NCBI RefSeq assembly: GCF_024586915.1
Contig: NZ_JANBVS010000009.1
Coordinates: 248,001 to 312,000, forward strand
DNA: 64,000 bases
Source: Bradyrhizobium sp. SRS-191
GTDB taxonomy: Bacteria > Pseudomonadota > Alphaproteobacteria > Rhizobiales > Xanthobacteraceae
Reading direction: 5' to 3'
Positions 45,568 through 52,274 of the stretch are shown here, in pieces. The translations under genes were made by a program, and so were the position numbers. Under the pieces are notes generated by a model. It was not told the origin of the DNA, ran no database searches, and saw nothing but the letters and a program-made list of their open reading frames with translations. How positions within the stretch are numbered: position 1 is the stretch's first letter; each line of letters opens with the position of its first letter.

Positions 45568-46029
45568 TCACAGTCCCAATTCTGTCAGTCCGGGGTGATC
45601 GTCCGGACGGCGCCCCTGCGGCCAGTGGAATTTCCGCTCGCTCTCCCGGATCGGCAGGTCATTGATGCAGGCATAGCGATGCTGCATCAGCCCCTCAGCG
45701 TCGAATTCCCAGTTCTCATTGCCGTAAGACCGGAACCAGTGGCCGCTGTCATCGCGCCACTCATAGGCGAAGCGCACGGCGATACGGTTGTCGGTGAACG
45801 CCCAGAGCTCCTTGATCAGGCGGTAATCGAGTTCCTTCACCCATTTGCGGGTGAGGAAGGCAACGATCTCGGCTCGGCCGGTGATGAACTCGGCGCGATT
45901 TCGCCAGCGGCTATCGGGTGTGTAGGCCAGCGAAACCCGCTCGGGATTTCGGCTGTTCCAGCCATCCTCGGCCATTCGCACCTTCTGAATGGCGGTCTGC
46001 GGTGTGAAGGGTGGGGCTAGCAGGCTCAT
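45568..46029 (-). CDS. DUF1348 (NTF2-like) protein
   Basis: A 153-residue protein of the DUF1348/SnoaL-like NTF2 fold: AEDGWNSRNPERVSLAYTPDSRWRNRAEFITG followed by FLTRKWVKELDYRLIKELWAFTDNRIAVRFAYEWRD and WFRSYGNENWEFD. Catalytic role is unknown. ATG 46029 is chosen over an open frame to 46086 because the region 46042-46077 is clearly a regulatory site. Transcribed toward the TetR gene. Confidence 0.9.
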   Translation of the reverse strand: MSLLAPPFTPQTAIQKVRMAEDGWNSRNPERVSLAYTPDSRWRNRAEFITGRAEIVAFLTRKWVKELDYRLIKELWAFTDNRIAVRFAYEWRDDSGHWFRSYGNENWEFDAEGLMQHRYACINDLPIRESERKFHWPQGRRPDDHPGLTELGL

Positions 46030-46041
46030 TTGGGCTCTCCG

Positions 46042-46077
46042 TTGTACCAATTCGTATAGCCTGTACCTATCGGTACA
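46042..46077 (-). promoter_or_regulatory. Predicted TetR operator upstream of the DUF1348 gene
   Basis: TGTACC-TATC-GGTACA (46062-46077) is a perfect palindrome, and a third copy of the half-site, TTGTACC, lies at 46042-46048. Between them is TATAGCC. The arrangement would let a TetR dimer block the promoter 13-48 bases before the DUF1348 start. Which protein binds is inferred from the adjacent tetR-type gene. Confidence 0.6.
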
Positions 46078-46309
46078 AGATGTCAAGTCGCCGGGCTCGG
46101 GACCGGCGGCCCCTCATCCCCAAGCGACTGGCGAACTTCGATGATGGGGATGTCAGCCCAAGAGCTGCGGTGCGCACCTACCGATCTTTACATCGCGCCA
46201 GTCAGCACGCTTGTGTGCTCAATGGAAATTTGAATGATCTGCTCAGGGAACCGGCCGGATCGCGGGGACAACACGGTCCGCCGGCCAGACGCTGTGGGGA
46301 TTACCGGAC

Positions 46310-47899
46310 ATGTCGAAGCTCACGCCGCATGGCGAGTGCCTGCTGTGGTCGCCCGAACTCATCTGGGTGAATGCGATCTCCGACACCCTGATCTCCTTCG
46401 CGTTCTTCACGATCGCGTTCGTGCTCGGCTATATCGTCTATCGACGCCGCGACTTTCAGTTCAGCTACATCTTCTGGGCGTTCGCGCTGTGGGTGTCGAT
46501 CTGCGGGCTGACGCGGCTGATCGAGGTGCTGACGCTCTGGGTGCCGGCCTATGTGCTGGAGGCGACGACCAAGGGCTTCCTGGCGTTCATGTCCGCCGGC
46601 ATCGCCGCCGCGCTGCTGCTGCTGCTGCCGCGGGTCCTCACGATGCCCTCCCGCGCCGAGCTGAAGCAGGCCTATGCGCAGCTCGAGGAGGAGACGCGGC
46701 AGCGGCGCACCGCGGAGGCCATGGTCAAGCGCTTCCAGGAGATCGAGGCGACCGAGACCCAGGTCCGCCAGGCGCAGAAGATGGAGGCGATCGGCCAGCT
46801 CACCGGCGGCGTCGCGCATGACTTCAACAACATCCTGACGGTGATCACCGGCACCATCGAGATCCTCGCGGAAGCGGTGAAGGACCGGCCGCAACTGGTG
46901 CAGATCACCAGCCTGATCAACTCGGCCGCGGCGCGCGGCGCCGACCTGACCAAGCATCTGCTGGCCTTCGCCCGGCGCCAGCCGCTGCAGCCGCGCAGCG
47001 TCGACATCAACGGCATGGTGGTGGACACCGCGCGCCTGCTGCGTCGGACGCTCGGCGAGCAGATCGAGATCGAATCCATGTTGGCGCACGATTCCGCACC
47101 GGCGATGATCGATCCCAGCCAGCTTTCGACTGCGATTCTCAATCTCGCGCTGAACGCGCGCGACGCCATGCCTGAGGGCGGCAAGCTGACCTTGGAGACC
47201 AAGAACGTCCTGCTCGATAACGCCTATGCGCGGATGAATCCGGAGGTGATCCCCGGCAACTACGTGATGATCGCGGTCAGCGACACCGGCGTCGGCATTC
47301 CGGCCCATCTGCTGGACAAGGTGTTCGAGCCGTTCTTCACGACCAAGGACGTCGGCAAGGGCGTCGGCCTCGGGCTCAGCATGGTCTACGGCTTCGTCAA
47401 GCAGTCCAACGGCCACATCAAGATCTACAGCGAGCCGGGCCACGGCACCTCGGTGAAGCTGTACCTGCCGCAGGCCACGGTCGATGCGGAGATGCGGCTC
47501 GCGGAGGCCAACACCGCCGGGATGGAGCGCGGCGACGAATCCATCCTGATCGTCGAGGACGATGCGCTGGTGCGCGAATATGTCATCGCCCAGATCAAGC
47601 GGCTCGGCTACACCACCTTGGCAGCCAGCAAGGCCGATGAAGCCCTCGGACTGATCGACAGCCCCGCACGCATCGATCTCCTGTTCACCGATATCATCAT
47701 GCCCGGCGGCATGAACGGACGTCAGCTCGCGATCGAAGCGTTGAAGCGGCGTCCGACCCTGAAGGTGCTCTACACATCCGGCTACACGGAGAACGCAATC
47801 GTGCATCATGGCCGGCTCGACGCCGGCGTGCTGCTCCTCACCAAGCCCTATCAGAGCGCGGATCTCGCCCGCATGCTCCGGACGGCGCTGAACTCGTGA
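46310..47899 (+). CDS. Ethylene-receptor-like hybrid histidine kinase lacking the copper His
   Basis: A 529-residue membrane kinase. The N-terminus has three helices (about 20-45, 52-75, 85-110) with the pattern of the plant ETR1 ethylene-binding domain: AISD gives Asp25, and ICGLTRLI gives Cys65 but Arg69 where ETR1 has His69 (CGATH). A short coiled coil (115-160) leads to the H-box GGVAHDFNNIL (His170), N-box LNLALNARDAM, G-boxes SDTGVGI and KGVGLGLSMV, and a receiver domain with Asp461 in LLFTDIIMP. The domain order HK-REC with the ETR-like sensor resembles known bacterial ethylene-receptor homologues, but loss of a copper ligand speaks against ethylene binding. No partner gene is adjacent. 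Confidence 0.9.
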   Translation: MSKLTPHGECLLWSPELIWVNAISDTLISFAFFTIAFVLGYIVYRRRDFQFSYIFWAFALWVSICGLTRLIEVLTLWVPAYVLEATTKGFLAFMSAGIAAALLLLLPRVLTMPSRAELKQAYAQLEEETRQRRTAEAMVKRFQEIEATETQVRQAQKMEAIGQLTGGVAHDFNNILTVITGTIEILAEAVKDRPQLVQITSLINSAAARGADLTKHLLAFARRQPLQPRSVDINGMVVDTARLLRRTLGEQIEIESMLAHDSAPAMIDPSQLSTAILNLALNARDAMPEGGKLTLETKNVLLDNAYARMNPEVIPGNYVMIAVSDTGVGIPAHLLDKVFEPFFTTKDVGKGVGLGLSMVYGFVKQSNGHIKIYSEPGHGTSVKLYLPQATVDAEMRLAEANTAGMERGDESILIVEDDALVREYVIAQIKRLGYTTLAASKADEALGLIDSPARIDLLFTDIIMPGGMNGRQLAIEALKRRPTLKVLYTSGYTENAIVHHGRLDAGVLLLTKPYQSADLARMLRTALNS

Positions 47900-47985
47900 G
47901 CGGCGATCGCATGATCCGGCCCGCGCATCCGTACGTTTCGCGAACGGATGCAGCGTCCGAACGCCTGCGGAATCGAGGGACTTGA

Positions 47986-48546
47986 ATGCGTGACATGTTC
48001 GGGCGCTGGCTGGCCGCCGTCCAGGCCTATGCGTCAGCCGATGATCCCCAGTCCGACATCGCCGCCAAGGTGGCGCTGGTCATCGTCTCCAACCAGCCGT
48101 TCTATCCGCTGTATCTCCACGCCATCGCCGGCACCGCCGCCTGGCCGGCCTGGCTCACGCTGCTGACGACGCCATTGTTCGCCAGCGTGCCGGTGCTGGC
48201 GCGGCGCAATCCGTTCGCCGGCCGCGCACTGATGGTGCTGGCCGGCACGCTGAACACGGTGTTCTGCGTCAAGCTGTTCGGCGCGCAGAGCGGCGTCGAG
48301 TTGTTTCTCATTCCCTGCGCCCTGCTCGGCGCCTTGCTGTTCCGGCCCGACGAACGCATCCGCTCGCTGCCGCTGCTGGCGCTCCCGTTCGTGTCCTATC
48401 TGCTGATCGATTCCCGGCTCGGCGCCCCCGTGATGCGCGTCGCCGACGCCAACTACGCCTCGCTGGTCGCGATCAACGCGATGAGTGTCGCTGCGCTGAC
48501 CGCACTGATAGGCCTGCTCGCCTCTGCGCGCATGACGACGGAGTAG
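47986..48546 (+). CDS. Multi-pass membrane protein of unknown function
   Basis: 186 residues with five or six hydrophobic segments (VALVIVSNQPFYPLYLHAI, WLTLLTTPLFASVPVLA, LMVLAGTLNTVFCVKLFG, LIPCALLGALLF, LPLLALPFVSYLLI, INAMSVAALTALIGLLA). Family not recognised; it looks like an isolated 6-TM sensory-type module without output. It starts 86 bases after the kinase gene in the same direction and could be cotranscribed with it. Confidence 0.75.
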   Translation: MRDMFGRWLAAVQAYASADDPQSDIAAKVALVIVSNQPFYPLYLHAIAGTAAWPAWLTLLTTPLFASVPVLARRNPFAGRALMVLAGTLNTVFCVKLFGAQSGVELFLIPCALLGALLFRPDERIRSLPLLALPFVSYLLIDSRLGAPVMRVADANYASLVAINAMSVAALTALIGLLASARMTTE

Positions 48547-48567
48547 CCCCTTATTCGGCTGCCAGCC

Positions 48568-49009
48568 CGGACAAGTCCGGCAACGCGCAGCGTTGGCGGG
48601 CGCAGATCCGGGATCCATACGCCGTGCTATCAGTGTCGCGCACGCTGGAGCGGCGTTCTTCGTCACAACGATCGCCTGTGGTTATGGGTCCCGGGTCGGC
48701 GCCCGACGTCGCTCTGCGACGTCAGGCTTGCCCGGGACGACACCGGTTTTTGACGACGCACTGGATCAACTCACTCCGCCTCTCATCCCCTCCGCCGTCA
48801 TCCCGGACAAGTCCGAACACGCGACAGCGCGGTCGGGCGCAGATCCGGGATCCATACGCCGCGCTGTCCGTGTCGCGCACGCTGGAGCGGCGTTCTTCGT
48901 CACAACGATCGCCTGTGGTTATGGGTCCCGGGTCAACGCCATGACGTCGCTTCGCGGCGCCACGGCTTGCCCGGGACGACATCGGTTTTTGACGACGCAC
49001 TGGATCAAC
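48568..49009. repeat. Tandem pair of about 205-base repeats (period 236)
   Basis: Copy 1 (48568-48770) and copy 2 (48804-49009) are direct repeats beginning CGGACAAGTCCG and ending CACTGGATCAAC, with long identical stretches such as the part around CACGCTGGAGCGGCGTTCTT. Both contain GCCTGTGGTTATGGGTCCCG, which is the inverse of part of the 17206-17334 element, and CTTGCCCGGGACGAC. Frames through them are unsupported. Confidence 0.85.
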
Positions 49010-49149
49010 CCGCGCGTCGCGATCCCCGGAGGACAATGAGTCGCCCGTCGGGCAGCGTGACACGCGGTGGCGCTTCAATCAGCCTCCATCGACGACCGTT
49101 GACGCGTGCGGCTCAAAACCGATTTCACGCACGGCCTCAACGCGATGAC

Positions 49150-49577
49150 CTCTGTCCAGATGCCGGCGCAAAAATATTCCGCTTTCGCTTTTTCGGAATC
49201 TGGTGTCTGCTGACCTCACACCGCCTCGGGCAGAGGGCGTATCGCGGTCGTCACGACACGCGAGGCGGGGAGCGATGGCCGCGGCGACCGCAGCATTCTC
49301 TTCGGGGGATGCCGACGAACGGTTCGCGGCGGACGGTGAAGTCGTGTGGTCCTGACACCCCGAGGCCGGTGTCCGCGCTGACGCGTGAGCGTGATGCGCA
49401 ACGGTGGCCAGAAAGCCGGTGCACCGAGGAGAGCACGTATAAGCCGTAGCCCGTTGCGCAGGGAAGGCCGGGATGTCCGGCCAAGCCTGTGGTTCCTGCC
49501 CCGTGCATTTATCTCGCACGGGGGCCGCAGGCGCCGGTCGGCGCCTGGTCTTCCCTGCTCCTCTCACGTCGAGAGGG
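49150..49577. ncRNA. Putative structured RNA element, copy B
   Basis: Homologue of 26140-26572. Helices: ATTCCG/CGGAAT (49176-49181 with 49194-49199); GACACC/GGTGTC (49354-49359 with 49368-49373) closing CCGAGGCC; a 15-bp helix from GCAGGGAAGGCCGGG (49458-49472) to 49544-49558 with two G-U pairs; the hairpin CCCCGTGC/GCACGGGG (49499-49506 with 49516-49523) with a 9-base loop, the same size as in copy A; and CCTCTC/GAGAGG (49560-49565 with 49571-49576). The constant segments include CCTGTGGTTCCTGCC, GCCGACGAACGG, GCGGTCGTCACGA and GTGGTCCTG. As in copy A, the reverse strand has ATTTTTGCGC after the first hairpin. Overlapping short frames are judged spurious. Confidence 0.6.
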
Positions 49578-49637
49578 TCCATTGTCGCATCACCTCGGGC
49601 GCTGATCGCGCTACGAGACGAAGAGCTGTTTGTCGAA

Positions 49638-49895
49638 TTATGCCGCAGCGTACTGCCAAGGCGACGGCGCGTAGGAGGGAGCGTGATAGTTCCGATTCGC
49701 CGGTGGCTGCGACGGCGCCTGGCGCGCGACGAAATAGGCTTCGAGCTCGGCGACCGCCCGGCTTTCCCATTCCGCGGCCTGCGCCAGCAACGAGTCGCGC
49801 TGATGGGGACGAAATGCCGCAGTCTGCCGGTACAAGGACGCGACGGTACGATAGCGCCGCACGTTTTCGAGAACCGCTTCCCCATTCATCGTCAT
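49638..49895 (-). CDS. Small hypothetical protein (85 residues)
   Basis: Codes MTMNGEAVLENVRRYRTVAS then LYRQTAAFRPHQRDSLLAQAAEWESRA and ends with a Pro/Tyr/Ala-rich tail. Two helices are likely in the first 60 residues. A purine-rich ribosome site (AGGGGAGAG) precedes ATG 49895; ATG 49889 is an alternative. I recognise similar short proteins in Bradyrhizobium, but no function is known to me. Confidence 0.7.
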   Translation of the reverse strand: MTMNGEAVLENVRRYRTVASLYRQTAAFRPHQRDSLLAQAAEWESRAVAELEAYFVARQAPSQPPANRNYHAPSYAPSPWQYAAA

Positions 49896-50122
49896 GATTG
49901 CTCTCCCCTCTCCGTCCCCTCAGGACGCCCCGAAGGTGCACGGGCGCGCTTTGCGAAATCGTTAGCAGCCGGCACAGCGCGTTCTAATGGTTGGCAAATC
50001 CTTGCCTAAGAGAATGCATCGAATTGTCTCGATCATCATCGCCAGGAATGGATCCGCCGACCGGCCCGGAAGCCTACGCGGTCCCTTTACGGATTCTTAG
50101 GGTTAAGCGCCCGAGCTCCGAA

Positions 50123-50161
50123 AGTGACGTAATCACAGATACTTAGTGACGTGATCACAGA
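50123..50161. promoter_or_regulatory. Tandem operator-like 17-mers upstream of the Omp gene
   Basis: AGTGACGTAATCACAGA (50123-50139) and AGTGACGTGATCACAGA (50145-50161) differ at one base and are spaced exactly 22 bases, two helical turns. Each contains the symmetric core GTGA-N5-TCAC. They lie about 100-140 bases before the Omp start, consistent with cooperative binding of a regulator that I cannot name. The rest of 49896-50122 shows nothing clear. Confidence 0.6.
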
Positions 50162-50180
50162 CGCATCCGAACACGAGTGT

Positions 50181-50195
50181 TGTAGTTCGACTACA
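50181..50195. promoter_or_regulatory. Perfect palindrome upstream of the Omp gene
   Basis: TGTAGT-TCG-ACTACA, 6-base arms with a 3-base centre, lying 20 bases downstream of the tandem 17-mers and 67 bases before the Omp ATG. The TAGTTCGACTACA form is BlaI/CopY- or PadR-like in size, but no such gene is in the neighbourhood. Confidence 0.5.
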
Positions 50196-50262
50196 GCCGG
50201 GCGGCCCAGAGTGTGAGAGGAGCATGTCAGAACGTTGCTGAATTTGATCAGGGATTGTGACC

Positions 50263-51084
50263 ATGAAAATGCTTGCCTCCGCCGTCTCGCTGCTGCTCGC
50301 GAGCTCGCTCAGCGCCCTCGCCGCAGATCTGCCGGCCCGCTACACCAAGGCTCCGCCGCCGGCGGCGATCTACAACTGGACCGGCGGCTACTTCGGCGGC
50401 AACGTCGGCTACGGCTGGGGCCGCTCGAACCTCGGCACGACTCTCGACCAGACCAGCAGTTGGGCCGTCGAAGGCGCCGCCTTCCAGAATCAGTTCGTCA
50501 GCATCAGCAACAACAGGCTGAATCCGGCCGGCGTGTTGGGTGGCTTGCAGGCCGGCTACAACTGGCAAAGCGGCGCGGGTGTGTTCGGCATCGAGGCCGA
50601 CATCAACGGCTCGGACATCAACAAGCGCGTCGTCTATACCGCCCCCAATGCGCCGACCACCCGGACGTTCAACGAAAGCATCCGGAGCGACTGGTTCATG
50701 ACCCTTCGCGGCCGCGCGGGCTACGCGGTCGATACCACGCTGTTCTATGTCACGGGCGGCCTTGCGGTCGGCAACGTCAAGGGCAGCTGGGATCTGACCT
50801 CCGGCAATGGCTACGCCAAGACCGGCTCCGCCAACGAGACGAAGGTCGGCTGGACCGTCGGCGCGGGCGTGGAGCACGCGTTCGCACCAAACTGGACGGT
50901 CAAGGCCGAATATCTCTACACCGATCTCGGCAGCATCAACTACACCTCCGCCTATGTCCCGGGCAGCACCTTTGCTCCTCCCGGCTCCAATTATCGCGAA
51001 AACCTGTCTCAGGACTTCTCGTTCCACACCGTTCGGATCGGCGTGAACTACAAGTTCGGCAGCCCGGTCGCAGCCCGCTACTGA
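50263..51084 (+). CDS. Outer membrane beta-barrel protein (Omp25/Omp31-like)
   Basis: 273 residues: signal peptide MKMLASAVSLLLASSLSALA followed by ADLPARYTKAPPPAAIYNWTGGYFGGNVGYGWG, strands with alternating hydrophobic residues (LGGLQAGYNWQSGAGVFGIEADI; TLRGRAGYAVDTTLFYVTGGLAVG; WTVGAGVEHAFAPNWTVKAEYLYTDLG) and the last strand TVRIGVNYKFGSP. Longer C-terminal tail (VAARY) than the barrel end. ATG 50263 has AGGGA upstream; a GTG two codons earlier is possible. Structured upstream region at 50123-50195 and a terminator at 51113. Paralogue of 24524-25339. Confidence 0.93.
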   Translation: MKMLASAVSLLLASSLSALAADLPARYTKAPPPAAIYNWTGGYFGGNVGYGWGRSNLGTTLDQTSSWAVEGAAFQNQFVSISNNRLNPAGVLGGLQAGYNWQSGAGVFGIEADINGSDINKRVVYTAPNAPTTRTFNESIRSDWFMTLRGRAGYAVDTTLFYVTGGLAVGNVKGSWDLTSGNGYAKTGSANETKVGWTVGAGVEHAFAPNWTVKAEYLYTDLGSINYTSAYVPGSTFAPPGSNYRENLSQDFSFHTVRIGVNYKFGSPVAARY

Positions 51085-51112
51085 TCGCGGCCGCAACGGC
51101 ATCCGCGCGCAC

Positions 51113-51139
51113 AGGCCTCGGCTCCGCCGGGGCCTTTTT
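51113..51139 (+). terminator. Intrinsic terminator after the Omp gene
   Basis: AGGCCTCGGC (51113-51122) pairs with GCCGGGGCCT (51126-51135), one G-U, loop TCC, followed by TTTT. Lies 29 bases past the Omp stop codon and 8 bases before the end of the converging permease gene. Confidence 0.85.
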
Positions 51140-51146
51140 GCTGAGC

Positions 51147-52271
51147 TCAAGCCGCCGCGATCGCGGCCCGGAACCGCCGCAGGGTGAGCCACAGCACCAG
51201 CGCAGCGATGACGGCGACCGACACGAATTGCGGCCATACGACATCGAGGCCGGCGCCGCGATAGAGGATCGACTGGGCGAACGACACGAAATGCGTCGAC
51301 GGCGACGCCTTCATGATCGTCGAAAGCCAGACCGGCTGGCTCTCCACCGGCGTCATCCCGCCGGAGAGCATGTTGATCGGCACGGCGACCAGGATATAGA
51401 GCAGCCCGAGCTGCGGCATCGAGCGCGCGATGGTGCCGAGAAACAGGCCGACGGCGGTGGCGAAAAACAGATAGAGCACGGTGCCGCCGAGAAACAGCGG
51501 GATCGAGCCCATGATCGGCACCTGCAGGTACCATCTCACGACGAGATAGAGCGCCACCGCGACGGCGACCGCGATCACGAGCGCATTGGCCCAGATTTTC
51601 GACATCGCAATCTCGAACGGCGACAGCGGCATCACCAGCAGATGATCCATCGTGCCATGCTCGCGCTCGCGCACCAGCGCCGCGCCGGCCAGGATGACCG
51701 CCAGCATGGTGACGCTGTTGATGATGCCCATCACGCCCTCGAACCAGGCGGTCGTGACGTTGGGGTTGAAGGCGATCCGCGTCACCAGATTGACCGGCGC
51801 CTGCACCGACACCTCCGAACGGGCGACGAACCAGCCGACCTCGGTGGTGATGATCTGAAGCGCATAGCCGGAACCGATGCCGGCCTGGATCATCGCGGTG
51901 GCGTCGACATTGAGCTGCACCGACGGCTTGCGGAGCGCGAGGACGTCGCGCTGGAAATTCGGCGGAATGTCGAGCACGAAGGTGAAGCGGCCGTCGTTCA
52001 TCAGCGGCTCCACCTCACGCTGGCTGATGTAGACGGGCTTCTGGAAATAGGGCGGGAGGAACGCAGCCGCGATGCGGCGCGACAGCTCGGAATTGTCCTC
52101 GTCGACGACGGCGATCGAGGCGCGGTGCAGCTCCTGCGAATTGCTCTGCGCCTGGCTGATCACCGCCACCGTGAACGAATAAACCACGAGCCCGATCAGC
52201 ACGAGGTCGCCGAACAGGCTGCGCAGCTCCTTGGTGCCGAGCCAGAAGATGTTGGAGAGCGAGCGCATCAT
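51147..52271 (-). CDS. ABC-2 type permease (YhhJ-like)
   Basis: A 374-residue ABC-2 permease: one N-terminal helix, a large periplasmic domain (about 45-175) and five C-terminal helices, with VREREHGTMDHLLVMPLSPFEIAMSKIWANALV as the coupling/EAA loop. This layout is shared with the permease half of RbbA. It starts 3 bases after the rbbA stop codon, so the two are one operon. Two adjacent ATG codons occur at 52271 and 52268. In enterobacteria the corresponding YhhJ is encoded with YhiI and RbbA. Confidence 0.92.
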   Translation of the reverse strand: MMRSLSNIFWLGTKELRSLFGDLVLIGLVVYSFTVAVISQAQSNSQELHRASIAVVDEDNSELSRRIAAAFLPPYFQKPVYISQREVEPLMNDGRFTFVLDIPPNFQRDVLALRKPSVQLNVDATAMIQAGIGSGYALQIITTEVGWFVARSEVSVQAPVNLVTRIAFNPNVTTAWFEGVMGIINSVTMLAVILAGAALVREREHGTMDHLLVMPLSPFEIAMSKIWANALVIAVAVAVALYLVVRWYLQVPIMGSIPLFLGGTVLYLFFATAVGLFLGTIARSMPQLGLLYILVAVPINMLSGGMTPVESQPVWLSTIMKASPSTHFVSFAQSILYRGAGLDVVWPQFVSVAVIAALVLWLTLRRFRAAIAAA

Positions 52272-52274
52272 GGC

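Noticed and set aside
48967..49449. Frame of 160 codons through copy B of the structured element
   Set aside because: No counterpart in copy A; differences between copies preserve helices, not codons.
50123..50161. CRP/FNR-type sites
   Set aside because: The symmetry is GTGA-N5-TCAC; CRP needs N6 and FNR needs TTGAT-N4-ATCAA.
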